From: Nitrospinaceae bacterium
Lineage (GTDB): Bacteria; Nitrospinota; Nitrospinia; Nitrospinales; Nitrospinaceae
DNA length: 64,000 nt
Reading direction: 5' to 3'
Assembly: GCA_024644405.1 (NCBI GenBank)
Contig: JAHELC010000003.1
Span: 1-64,000, forward strand
Position numbers and translations under genes: made by a program. This document shows, in pieces, positions 9,171 to 19,100 of this stretch (positions within the stretch are counted from its first letter, which is position 1; each line of letters starts with the position of its first letter). The notes beneath the pieces are model-generated. The model was given only the letters and a program-made list of their open reading frames with translations, made no database searches and was not told the DNA's origin.

Positions 9171-12056
9171 TTAAAAAAGATCTGACAGCCAGTTCCATTC
9201 TCCTTTATGCGAATTAAAAATATCCTGAATATCGGTCCGGTTCTTGGAGACCATCGTATGAGCGAGTTCCCGTTTGTTATTTCGGATCTTGGGATCGGCA
9301 CCGTTCTCCAAAAGCAGTTTCACCGTCTCAATGTGGCCTCCCCTCGAAGCTTCCATCAGGGCTGTATTGCCAGCGAGGTTTCTTTCATTGATCGGACATC
9401 CACCTTCCAAAAGCTTGCGGGCAATCCCGGCATGCCCGCGGTTGGAAGCCATAATCAAAAGCGTGTTACCCACCTTGCTTTTCTGGCGAATGTCCGCTCC
9501 CTTCGCAAGGAAGTACCGGACGATGCTTTCGTGTCCTTTCCACACAGCCTGCATTAAAGGAGTTCTTCCGTCAAAATCGGAAGGCTCCACCTCAGCACCG
9601 TGTTTCATCAATAATTTGACGGCGTTCAAATTCCCGCTATTGGCGGCAAACCAAAGTGGACTACGGCCCTGACCGTCTCGGACGTTCACGCGCGCTCCAC
9701 GTTTCAACAATAGCGTGAGAATTTGAGTCCCGCTGAACCGGGAAGCCAGAATAACGGGCACGGTGCTATTTTTGCGGCTCAAGGTGGTGTTCGCCCCAGC
9801 GGCCAACAGAATTTTTACCATGGCAGGGTTCTTGTCCTGAATGGCGTAAATCAATGCGGTGTTGCCGTCTTTCGGCTGTGTATTGACACGTGCGCCGGCT
9901 TTCACCAACGCCTTAACCACTTCGATGTGCCCATGCTCCGCCGCCCAGATCAGAGGGGTTTTGCTATTAAACTGTTTCGTGTTTGGGTTCGCTCCTTTAT
10001 CCAGAAGCACGCTGACAATTTCCCGGTGCCCCTTCAAGGCGGCACGGCTGAGGGCTGTATGCCCCTGCTCATCGACATCATCGATGGAAACGCCTGATTT
10101 CAGCAAAGCTCGGACCAGGTCCGTCTGCCCACGCCAGGCGGCGACCATCAACAGCGGCCAACCCTGGTAAGCTTGAGTATCTTTTGAACCGATGGATTGG
10201 GTTTTTCTCGGACGGTTGGATTTGAGAACGGCAGTATTGAAAGTTTTTCTCTCGTCCTTTTTAAGCACCGCTCCATGAGCCAATAACATACGTAAAGTGA
10301 CTTTGTCTTTTTTGTAATCCGCAATCTGAGCCGCGTTGAAACCGCTGCCATTTATAATGTTTAGTTTCGCCTCGTTCTGAATCAATATCTTCACCGTACC
10401 CGTGTTGCCCTTCAGCGTGGCAATCATTAGAGGTGTGTTGCCGTTCCGGTCTTTTGCGTTGAGAGGGACCCCCGCCATAATGAGGGGTTTTATAAGTTTA
10501 GGGTGAGAACCCGCGGCTGCAATATGAAGTAGGTTGTCCCCAACTCGATTGGAAGTTTGAATCCGCGCCCCTGAACGGATCAAAGGGTGTACCAATTCTA
10601 CATGCCCCGCTTCAACCGCTTCCATGAGGGGGGTGCGTCCGTGATCGTCTTTGTAATTGGCATCTGCCCCCAGAGCCAACAGTCGTTGCACGTCCTCTGT
10701 GTTGCCCTGGTGGACCGCCTCGAACAACTCCAAATTCAACTTTGACTTGGGTAGGGCAGGCCTTCCCGTTTCAATTTGTTCCAGTTTGGTTTCCGCCTGT
10801 TGATATCCCTGCACGGAGGCTTTCTGGAACCATTGTTTCGCCCTGGAATGGCTGGGTTTCACACCCCAACCGTTTTCATACATGATGCCGAGATTGTATT
10901 GGGCGGCGGCGTGGCCTTGCTTGGCTGAAACCTTCAGCCAGGAAAAGGCGGTCTTGTGACTCTTGGGAACACCCAGTCCGGAACGGTACAGTCCGGCCAA
11001 CTGATATTGAGCTTCGGCATTGCCTTTGCGAGCTAGAGTTTGCAACAATCGCGCCGCTTTTGAAATGTTGTTCCTGCGAACGGCGATTTGAACTTGCTCC
11101 ATTTCTTTTGCAGACCGGATAATTTTTTTAATATTTTTGTTCTTGGTTTTGTTGGCAAGATCTATCGCTGTCCGCCCGTCCCCGTTTTTGATATGAACAT
11201 CCGCGCCCAGATGAATCAGAGTCTGAATCATTGTAAAATTCCGCTTTGTCACCGCGATGTGCAAGGGAGTGTTGTCTTTCCAGTCCCGGCTGTTCACATT
11301 GATTCCTGACTGAACCAGTAGGTAAGTTGACTTAACGTCACCCCGGCGAACCGCGATCAGCAAAGGGTTGTTGCCGGAAGCATCGGCGACGGTGAGTTCG
11401 GCATTCGAATTCAGTAGAACACCTAATGCTGACGGTTGGCCGTTCTCCACGGCAAGGATCAAAGGAGTACGTCCCTGGGGGTCCGGGGCATTGATGTCGG
11501 CTCCCCTTCGGATCAGGTTTTCCACCGCCTGGAGTCGCCCGGCGGCAACGGCATCCCTAAGGGCTTGGTTCATCTTCAAACCTGGGTCATTTTGTTGTCT
11601 TGCCTCCAATTGTTTCAAGGCTTTAAATTTTTCCCAGGCCATTTCGCTGCCTTGCCGGGCAGCGGCTTGATACCATTGGACCGCTCGGGAGGTGTCGGTT
11701 TGTGTGCCCCAACCCTGTTCATACATCACCCCGAGTTGATACTGGGCGTCAACATGTCCCTTGCGCGCGGCCTTTTTCAACCAGAAGACAGCGGTTTCGT
11801 GGTTTTTGGCAACCCCGCGTCCGGACCGAAAGAGGCCTGCCAATTGAAATTGCGCGTCGGTATGGCCCTTTTTCGCCAGAGGTTTCAACAGGCGGGCGGA
11901 CTTGGTGAAATCTTGCAAGCGGGCGGCGGCTTTGGCCTCTGCCAAATCATCTGCAGGGGCGGCAATTCCCAATCCATTCAGCCCGATCGTCCATATCAGG
12001 ATGAGGACCACCAAGTCGAAAATAGAATATGATTTTCTTGTTTCGGTTTTATTCAT
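9171..12056 (-). CDS. Secreted Sel1-like and ankyrin repeat protein
   Basis: The 961-residue protein begins with a signal-type segment (LVVLILIWTIGLNGLGIAAPA, about residues 15-35). It then alternates repeat types: Sel1-like repeats (about 40-155, e.g. AQYQLGVMYEQGWG), ankyrin repeats (about 165-315), two more Sel1-like repeats (about 330-425) and a long ankyrin array to near the C-terminus. Both repeat types are protein-binding scaffolds. No catalytic or haem motif is present. The gene starts 6 bases after the flavoprotein gene ends and lies 41 bases before the b-cytochrome gene, so it is co-transcribed with the electron-transfer genes. It may assemble or stabilise the periplasmic complex; this is inferred from context only. 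Confidence 0.85.
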   Translation of the reverse strand: MNKTETRKSYSIFDLVVLILIWTIGLNGLGIAAPADDLAEAKAAARLQDFTKSARLLKPLAKKGHTDAQFQLAGLFRSGRGVAKNHETAVFWLKKAARKGHVDAQYQLGVMYEQGWGTQTDTSRAVQWYQAAARQGSEMAWEKFKALKQLEARQQNDPGLKMNQALRDAVAAGRLQAVENLIRRGADINAPDPQGRTPLILAVENGQPSALGVLLNSNAELTVADASGNNPLLIAVRRGDVKSTYLLVQSGINVNSRDWKDNTPLHIAVTKRNFTMIQTLIHLGADVHIKNGDGRTAIDLANKTKNKNIKKIIRSAKEMEQVQIAVRRNNISKAARLLQTLARKGNAEAQYQLAGLYRSGLGVPKSHKTAFSWLKVSAKQGHAAAQYNLGIMYENGWGVKPSHSRAKQWFQKASVQGYQQAETKLEQIETGRPALPKSKLNLELFEAVHQGNTEDVQRLLALGADANYKDDHGRTPLMEAVEAGHVELVHPLIRSGARIQTSNRVGDNLLHIAAAGSHPKLIKPLIMAGVPLNAKDRNGNTPLMIATLKGNTGTVKILIQNEAKLNIINGSGFNAAQIADYKKDKVTLRMLLAHGAVLKKDERKTFNTAVLKSNRPRKTQSIGSKDTQAYQGWPLLMVAAWRGQTDLVRALLKSGVSIDDVDEQGHTALSRAALKGHREIVSVLLDKGANPNTKQFNSKTPLIWAAEHGHIEVVKALVKAGARVNTQPKDGNTALIYAIQDKNPAMVKILLAAGANTTLSRKNSTVPVILASRFSGTQILTLLLKRGARVNVRDGQGRSPLWFAANSGNLNAVKLLMKHGAEVEPSDFDGRTPLMQAVWKGHESIVRYFLAKGADIRQKSKVGNTLLIMASNRGHAGIARKLLEGGCPINERNLAGNTALMEASRGGHIETVKLLLENGADPKIRNNKRELAHTMVSKNRTDIQDIFNSHKGEWNWLSDLF

Positions 12057-12062
12057 GGACGT

Positions 12063-13364
12063 TCACGCAGTTCCATATTTGGTTTCCACAGCAACCCCGA
12101 TTTCCTTCAGAAAACCGGTTGGCAAAATACCGCCAGCACAGATGATGACGGCGTCATTCCGCAGAGCAGTGATTATTCCGTTGTGTTCGATGCGCACTTT
12201 TTTTTCCTCGATGGATTTGACGTTGGATTTTAGTAAAACCTTCAGCTGATCAGCCTTGGCGGCCGCATCTACCTTGTCGCGGTTTTTCAGCTTGGCCCGG
12301 GAAAAGGACTCGCTCCGATAGGAAAGGGTGACCGTGGTTCCAGGCTTTTCGGAAATGCTGATGGCTGCCTCCAAAGCGCTGTCGCCACCGCCCACCACCA
12401 GAACATGTTTTCCGCAGTATTGTTCCGGGTCGATCAATCGATACACCACCTTGGAAGAATCTTCTCCCGGTACGCCCAGTTTTCTAGGAGTACCGCGTCT
12501 GCCGATAGCGAGAAGCACATTGCGGGTCGAATAAGTTTTTTTGGTGGTTTTTATTTCAAAGTATGATTCTTTGCGCAAAATCCCTTCCACCCGCTCCTGG
12601 TAATTGATTTTGACGCGGGTCCGTTTTTCAACGCCCTGCCAGAATTTGAGAAGAGATTCCTTGGTGGTTTCGGGGAAATGGATTTTCCCAATGAGGGGCA
12701 GAACCACCGGCTTGGTCATAACAATCTTGCCGCGTGGATAATGGGACACAGAACCTCCCAACGTTAACTGCTCCACAGTGACGGCATCCAGTTTGTGTTC
12801 CATAGCAGCCAGTGAAGCAGAAAATCCGGCGGGTCCGGCACCGATGATCACGACATCCAACAGTTTACCCTTGCCGTTGCGTCCGCGCTTGCGGATCGTA
12901 TCTATAGCCTGACTTCCTTGGGTCACCGCGTTGCGGATAAGGCCCATGCCGCCCAGTTCTCCGGCAATGAAAATACCGGGAACGTTGGTTTCAAAATTCG
13001 GCTTAATAAGAGGGATATCCACCCCGCGTGTTTCCGTTCCGAAGACGAGATCAATAGCTTCAAATGGGCAGGCTGTCTTGCAAGCCCCGTGACCGATGCA
13101 ATGGCTCGGGCCTATCAGTTCCGCCTTGCCCCGAATGATTCCGAGAACGCTTTGCTCCGGGCAGGCCTTGACACAGGCTCCGCAACCGATACACAAATTC
13201 TGATCGATAACGGGGTGGAGTGAGGAGGGTTCCGTTAATCCCGCTTCCAGTTCCTGCTTCTGGATTCGACGGCACCTTTGTTCTTTCCATATTTTGACGC
13301 TTGTGTATCCCCCCAAAATCAAAAGGGCGAGAACAGCGTAAACCAACAAATTTTCCATGACCAA
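12063..13364 (-). CDS. Membrane-anchored ferredoxin/FAD-NAD(P) oxidoreductase
   Basis: The 433-residue protein has one N-terminal transmembrane helix (about residues 5-22). It then has a double ferredoxin domain with CIGCGACVKACP (58-69) and CIGHGACKTACP (89-100), where a histidine replaces one cysteine of the second set. A thioredoxin-reductase-like part follows: FAD motif VVIIGAGPAG (171-180) and a later NAD(P) motif VLVVGGGDSALEAA. The segment NVPGIFIAGELGGMG (about 127-141), normally found at the C-terminus of this fold, precedes the FAD motif. The protein ends at ICAGGILPTGF, so the fold looks circularly permuted. As first gene of the operon it is the likely entry point for electrons from NAD(P)H; it could instead accept electrons and reduce NAD(P). 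Confidence 0.8.
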   Translation of the reverse strand: MVMENLLVYAVLALLILGGYTSVKIWKEQRCRRIQKQELEAGLTEPSSLHPVIDQNLCIGCGACVKACPEQSVLGIIRGKAELIGPSHCIGHGACKTACPFEAIDLVFGTETRGVDIPLIKPNFETNVPGIFIAGELGGMGLIRNAVTQGSQAIDTIRKRGRNGKGKLLDVVIIGAGPAGFSASLAAMEHKLDAVTVEQLTLGGSVSHYPRGKIVMTKPVVLPLIGKIHFPETTKESLLKFWQGVEKRTRVKINYQERVEGILRKESYFEIKTTKKTYSTRNVLLAIGRRGTPRKLGVPGEDSSKVVYRLIDPEQYCGKHVLVVGGGDSALEAAISISEKPGTTVTLSYRSESFSRAKLKNRDKVDAAAKADQLKVLLKSNVKSIEEKKVRIEHNGIITALRNDAVIICAGGILPTGFLKEIGVAVETKYGTA

Positions 13365-13724
13365 CTTAAATTAATAAGGTCGTATTTTAATGGGGACGGG
13401 GAACTGCATTAAAACATACCCCTTATGGGCGACCTTAGTTGAAAAAACAATACTTAAGCCCCTGTTATACGTGCAAAAGCCGGGCCACTCGAGACCTATC
13501 TAATTAATACATTATTTTTCAATAACTTACTTATTAAGGAGATTTACAATTAATGAAATGCGTTACTATTTTTATAAATAATTAATAAAAAATTATAATA
13601 TTGTATAAGTTGAAAAAAATTTGGTAATATATTATATTGGTATACAGTTAATTTATAGAATTTTATAATTTTGGAGGGCTTTGGAATCTGTAACCTTTGA
13701 AATTACTTAAAAAAAGGGGATCCT
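13365..13724. promoter_or_regulatory. AT-rich divergent promoter region
   Basis: These 360 bases separate the first gene of the cytochrome operon (minus strand) from the CcmI-like gene (plus strand). They become extremely AT-rich from about 13500 to 13670, with several TATAAT-like hexamers, and must hold the promoters of both units. I cannot pick a single promoter with confidence. A 10-codon frame at 13553-13585 has an AAGGAG 11 bases upstream, but it is too short and AT-rich to accept as a gene. Confidence 0.45.
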
Positions 13725-14633
13725 ATGGACACGAAATGGTTCCGTGCTCCTTACTTTATTATTTTGATGATATTTGGGGGGGTCATGATCATCGCAATGG
13801 TCATAGACAGGCAAGATCGACCTTCTCCAATTTTTGACAACTCTCCCAATCAAACCGCCTCTCTTCCCATTGCTGACAAAAAGGTCGATTCTGCGGTGAT
13901 GGATCTTCCGCTGGACACATTGACCGAGCGCCTGGCCCGAAAACTGGAGAAAAACCCCAATGATATTCCTGGATGGACTCTTTTGGGCCGCTCTTATGCG
14001 ACCATGGGTCAGCACAAAAAATCCGTTCATGCGTTTGAGAAAGCCATGGCCATGGCACCCAATGATGTAAACCTTCGGGTGACCTACGGTGAAACGCTAA
14101 TAACAAGTGCCGACGGCAAAGTTACACCAAAGGCCAATAAAATTTTTATGACCGCCAACAAAATTGATCCACAACATCCGGGGGTACGCTACAATCTGGC
14201 ACTGGCGGACCATCAGGCCGGGAACTCTCAAAAAGCTTACGACGTTTTAACCAACCTCATAAAGGAAGCACCTGCCGGAGCGCCCTGGGTAAAAAAGGTG
14301 GATGATCTACTTGCCAAGGTATCGGGTGAACTGAATTTACCGGTTTCTCCTTCCGGCCCGGCTCCATCGGTTCAACCGGGTAAATCCAAGGGGACGGAAC
14401 TTTCTTCCTCAGAAAAAAATCAGGAGGCGTTTATCCGGAGCATGGTCGATCGCCTGGCTGCCCGGATGGAAAAAAACCCAAGTGATTTGGAAGGCTGGTT
14501 GAAACTGGGGCGCTCTTACAAAGTGCTAGAGGAGTATGACAAAGCGGCGCGGGCATATGAAAAGGCGTTGGCACTGGCTCCGGACAATCCGGAAATCCGC
14601 AAACTGTACCGGGAAATGAAAAAGAGCCGATGA
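13725..14633 (+). CDS. Membrane-anchored TPR protein, CcmI-like
   Basis: The 302-residue protein has an N-terminal transmembrane helix (about residues 7-26). Two related TPR blocks follow (about 62-190 and 235-298), with matching cores LARKLEKNPNDIPGWTLLG and LAARMEKNPSDLEGWLKLG, joined by a Pro/Ser linker. The pattern of several residues, NPxDxxGWxxLGRSY, then AFEKAMAMAP is that of the periplasmic domain of CcmI/NrfG-type proteins. Those bind apocytochrome c during haem attachment. AAGGGGA lies five bases before the ATG. It is transcribed away from the multihaem operon, and a role in maturing those cytochromes is plausible. No other ccm gene is in the window, so the assignment is by similarity of repeats only. 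Confidence 0.6.
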   Translation: MDTKWFRAPYFIILMIFGGVMIIAMVIDRQDRPSPIFDNSPNQTASLPIADKKVDSAVMDLPLDTLTERLARKLEKNPNDIPGWTLLGRSYATMGQHKKSVHAFEKAMAMAPNDVNLRVTYGETLITSADGKVTPKANKIFMTANKIDPQHPGVRYNLALADHQAGNSQKAYDVLTNLIKEAPAGAPWVKKVDDLLAKVSGELNLPVSPSGPAPSVQPGKSKGTELSSSEKNQEAFIRSMVDRLAARMEKNPSDLEGWLKLGRSYKVLEEYDKAARAYEKALALAPDNPEIRKLYREMKKSR

Positions 14634-14724
14634 CCCTTTTTCCTCTTCTTCTCATTCTGCGTAAATGATTTTAGAACAGCTCAGCGAAATCAGATTCAAA
14701 ATAAAAACTGGAATTTGGATTACA

Positions 14725-14773
14725 GAAAAAACCCGCCATCGCCTCTTCGTTTCAAAGCGGTGTGCGGGTTTCT
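14725..14773 (-). terminator. Terminator after the FKBP gene
   Basis: On the minus strand, AAACCCGC pairs with GCGGGTTT around a partly paired loop and is followed by a T run. It lies between the convergent TPR and FKBP genes and may work for both. Confidence 0.6.
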
Positions 14774-14815
14774 TAATGAAACATGTTTATCCACGTCCAA
14801 GATAAACAGCTTGTC

Positions 14816-15979
14816 TTATTGAGTGATCACCGCCGAAAGGGCGTTGCCCTTATTCGTCGCCTTGATGGACAGTGTCTTGGAAATACCTGCAGAAGCCACT
14901 TGCACAGTACTCTCCCCGGCGCGTTGCACCGTGATCTTTACAGACGGACCTTTGCTGGGGGATACCACCACCATATCAGGATCTGAAGTTTTCCATTCAA
15001 GCTTGGAGGCCCTGATCGGCCTTCCCTTGGTATCGAAACCGGCAGCTTTAGCCTCCACCGTAAGCTTTTTCCCCGGAATGGGAGCACTGGCGGTATAGCT
15101 AGGTGGAGAAACCCAATGTTTCGTCGTGGCGTACCCGCCATGGGCGGGCCGTGATTTTTGTTTGAAGGCTATCTTAATGTCGGTCAGGGCAGCGGCCTGC
15201 GAATCTTCAATAGAGAGAAGGTCCACCTCGACGATCAGTGTGGAATTCGGACCTATTATACGACCTGCGCCGCGCTCGCCGTATGCGAGATTCGAGGGAA
15301 TGAAAACCTGCCACTTGGATCCAACAGGCATGAGCAGAAGGGCTTCCCTCCAGCCTTGGACAACTCCCCTGACCGAGAAGGCCCTCGGCATACCTTTCTT
15401 CAAAGTGCCGACGAATTCCGTTCCGTTGATAAGGGTCCCTCGGAAATGGGAAATTACCTTGTCATTGATCGTAGGTTTCTTTCCATTACCGGCCCTGAGT
15501 ATCTTGTATTGAAGTCCGCTTTCCAGGGTAACGACCCCTTCTTTGGTCTTGTTTTCGGACAGAAATTTTTCACCCTCCTGTTTGTTTTTCACACGCCTTT
15601 GAATCAGCTGGGTGGCCTGATTCTGTTTCAGTTCGACTTGCATTTCTTTAACAACGGCACGAACCTCTTTTTCGGTCAAGAGTGGCTTACTGCCGGAATG
15701 TGCATCCTGGAGCCCCTGCATGAGGAGATCCATATTCACGTCCACCCCCAGATTACGAATCTGGTGCCCGAAACTCATGCCGACGGCATAACTCTGTTTC
15801 TCCTTCGGCCCCGCAAACGCCGTGGCATCCTGCGCGGAGGTTGCCGGATCAGCAGACCCTTCCAGTTTGGTATCGGCCTGGAGGGACAAAGCCATCGCCA
15901 GGAAGGCCGCGATTACTATTATGGTAATGGCGACCCGGGACAGCTTGATGGGCTTTGGTAATGGGGATGACTTTGTCAT
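14816..15979 (-). CDS. FKBP-type peptidyl-prolyl isomerase, Mip-like, with C-terminal Ig-like domain
   Basis: I start the gene at the ATG at 15979, preceded by AAGGAG seven bases away, giving 387 residues; the longer frame to 16036 adds 19 residues before the signal anchor. A hydrophobic segment (about residues 14-32) directs export. A helical Mip/FkpA-type dimerisation region (about 60-160) is followed by an FKBP domain (about 160-255) with VVQGWREAL, IPSNLAYGERG and STLIVEVDLL. The last 100 residues resemble a bacterial Ig-like domain, which is unusual for this family. It would fold exported proteins by proline isomerisation. Its upstream neighbour on the same strand is the proline-rich giant peroxidase-like protein, a possible client, but a terminator lies between them. 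Confidence 0.85.
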   Translation of the reverse strand: MTKSSPLPKPIKLSRVAITIIVIAAFLAMALSLQADTKLEGSADPATSAQDATAFAGPKEKQSYAVGMSFGHQIRNLGVDVNMDLLMQGLQDAHSGSKPLLTEKEVRAVVKEMQVELKQNQATQLIQRRVKNKQEGEKFLSENKTKEGVVTLESGLQYKILRAGNGKKPTINDKVISHFRGTLINGTEFVGTLKKGMPRAFSVRGVVQGWREALLLMPVGSKWQVFIPSNLAYGERGAGRIIGPNSTLIVEVDLLSIEDSQAAALTDIKIAFKQKSRPAHGGYATTKHWVSPPSYTASAPIPGKKLTVEAKAAGFDTKGRPIRASKLEWKTSDPDMVVVSPSKGPSVKITVQRAGESTVQVASAGISKTLSIKATNKGNALSAVITQ

Positions 15980-16051
15980 TCTTATTCTCCTTCTACTGAC
16001 ATTAGTTAATTCTTTGCGCGTCAACGCTTCTATCATTTTTCATGCATTACT

Positions 16052-16104
16052 AAAAAAACCCAAGCTGCCCATCCTCTCCCCCTGATTAGGAGAAGATGAG
16101 CAGC
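16052..16104 (-). terminator. Strong terminator after the giant di-haem protein gene
   Basis: On the minus strand, 16089-16104 and 16064-16079 form a 16-bp stem with only two G-U pairs and a 9-base loop, then a T run (16052-16058). It separates the peroxidase-like gene from the FKBP gene. Confidence 0.8.
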
Positions 16105-16138
16105 GAGAGCATATGAACCACGATAACGATTTTACGAC

Positions 16139-19100
16139 CTAACGGTCGAAGTGATCGTTATTCGGGCCAGCTACCGGAGTTCTCGAGATCCCCAGGAAGG
16201 CCGGCAGGCGAGTAGCCTGTCCTAGCTTACCCGTTTCCGGGACCTGCTCAAAGCAGGTTCCAGAGAATGGATCCAATCCTCCCTGGGTGTCATCGCCCGG
16301 TAAGCAAGGAACACCAGAACGTGTTACCAGGCCGTCACGACCGAAGGTGTTTGCCGGAGCCCGTCCATCAAAGGGCACGAAAATCTCCGGTTGGTCAAAC
16401 GGCGCGGACTTGTGCGCTACCCGTTCATCAGTTTGGGCGAGCAGGAATTTCACCAGGGCCTCTTTGGCATCCTCCAAAGCCCTCTCCCGCTCCGTCCCCG
16501 GTCCCGCTGGCGGAGTCGGCTCCGGTGTACAATTAAGAGCAGCGCCTTGGCACCCCGGAGGGTTGGTATCCGGCATCTGGCCGTATTGCGTTACGATATC
16601 CGGAATTCCATCCAGCAATCCTGGAGGAAGGTCAGTGGTTGCACCGAACCCGAAAGCTTGCAGTTCAATATCCACCAGATTCGGGTCACGGTCCTCCCGG
16701 CTCGTTTCGGGGAAATCCCCACCGCGCATATAGAAATCAATTATCTGACGTAGGGTCAGGTAACTGCCGGTGTGGAAGAAAGGACCGGTGATCTCCACGT
16801 TCCGCAGTTGGGAGGCTTTGGCAGCGCCATTCCTGCCCACACGGTTTTCCACCGGCCAGGTGCCGTTGGGCGGAGCCACCAGACTTCCTGGAACATAAGG
16901 GCCATTGCCCAGCCCCATGTTGGTCGGAACACCGGTTTGGCTGTTGGGACACAACGAATCAGGGTTGTTAAACCCCAAAGGTCCCCAGCCAAAGTTCGGA
17001 GGTCCCGCACCAAAAGTCGCCGGGTCGTAGAGACCGCAATGGATGTCCGCTCCAAACAGGATCTCCGTATACTCGGCCACCGGGGTATGGGTTTTGGTGT
17101 TGGGCGCAAAGGCCAACTCGTCGATGAGCGGATTTGCCTCGCCCGCCGGCAGGTTGTTCGCCCAGTCCGCCAGGTACTCCGGTAAAAGCGGATTAGCCGG
17201 TTCCAATTGCAAGCCCGGATTGACCGACTCCTGATAGTAAAAGGTTGGATTGCCGGCTCCATCCTTGAAGTCACAGTCGAGGCAATCGCCGACGGCTTCA
17301 TACAGGCCGCCGCCCACGCCTAAAGCCGGATCGAAATTGGGCATTGGCCCATCACAAGTCGCCATATCAAAATCAGTGCCGTCATCACAAGGCTCGAAAT
17401 CCTCGCCCCCGAGGTTCTTCATAGCCAGAGCCGCCAGGTTCAGCGGAAAGCCGAAGGGATCATCTCCGCCCCGTAACATGTCTTCCTCCACGGGTCGAAT
17501 CCCGATGTGATAGACACCGTTGTCCTGAAAAGTGGTGCCAAAGGACTGCCCGATCACCCGATCATCAAGATTATCAAATAACAACGGGTCAGCAAATGGG
17601 AAACCAGCATCGTTATATGGTAAAGGAACGCCATTAACGATATATTGTCCAAATACCTCATCGTTGAATAAACGAAAGTCCCGGTTCTCAACTTCGACAC
17701 CGTCCTGCGCATTCTCCTCGAGTTCTTCCGCAAGGCTCAGTCCCGTAACCAACCGAAGTACGCCGGTAGGCTCCGGAGACCCCGGAGGCGTCGGAAACTC
17801 GATTTCGGTACCCGACTGAAGCAACCCGGCGTTCACATTGTTGGTATGATCCGACTGCTCAGGTCCGAGGTGGCAGAGCATGCAACGCGCCGTCCTCAGG
17901 AACGGATTCGATCCGACTCCAGCCGGATTCCTGTTGATCCCTGAGTGAGGATCCACCGCCTGAAACGGAGCGAGTGCGGCAGTCGTATTGCCTCCCGCAA
18001 AGATATCAAACCCGAAAAGTTCATCGGGTCCGAATCCAGCAACCAGGTTGAGCGCCCCCTCAGGAGCCCCGGTGACCAGTTCGCGTATCACGCCAGGAGG
18101 CAAGGTTCCCTGCTCGCCGGGCTGTGCGACGCCATTGCCGAGCATTGGATTCGCATCATTGAACCGATCCCACGGCGTGTCGTCGGGAATCAGCAGTTGC
18201 TCGTAGGCCTGTACTCCCAATCCGAAGAACAGGCTGAAGTTGGCCTCCATCTGGGTGAACTGGAGTGTGTCAGTCGGAACCGCCGGATTATCGGCAACCG
18301 CGATGACAAAGCCATCGAACGGGTCGCAACCCGCTGATGCCCCGATCGCCAAAGCAGCCGCATTAAGCACAGGTTCCCCGTCATGTATTTGCTCACCCGG
18401 TTCGCAGGCGTTGCTCATCGGCACAGATGCACCGTTGAAATGCTGGGTTGTGTTGCTCCAGAGCTGCTCATTGAAAGCCATTTCGATCAGCTCCGGGTAA
18501 GTGGTGCAGAGCCCGGGCTTGCCGGCTGCCGCCACGCCAAGGCCCACACAGATCGAGCCCATGTTGTTGGCCCAGGGTCCGAGCCGACTGTCCGTGGGAT
18601 CCACCTTCTGATTGGCCAGCGGTACCACGCCTGCCTGCAACATCTTCTTGCCGAGCTGTTGCCAGTTGCGACCGAAGAAGGCCATCTCGAATTCGCTCAA
18701 GGGCGGCCCCATAGCCTGGGAAGCCAGGCTGGAAAACCGGATTCTTACCGGTACCCGCGCCTCTCCATCGTCAAATCCCTTGTATTCCTCATACCACTCA
18801 CAGAGACCCTCAGGTCCGAGTTCGGCTTCCGCCGGAGCTGGCAGAGGAAGGAGTTCCTCGGGTTCACCGTCTTCTTCACAGTTTACGTAGATGTGGAAGA
18901 ACGGGTCGGCGGGACCAAACACACTGCCGCCATTATAATCATGGCGGGCGCGCCCGTCCCAGAAGTTGTCGAAATTAAACGCCGCGGAATGCATGGTCGG
19001 CGTATTGCGGGGCTCGACCCGGCGCAACTTATTACCGTTTGCATCTACCATAGATGCAATCGGCTCGGCAATTGGAGTACCCATATCCGGGGCCAAGGGC

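Noticed and set aside
13553-13585. 10-codon leader peptide with an AAGGAG upstream
   Set aside because: The region is so AT-rich that such a frame is expected by chance, and no attenuator hairpin follows.
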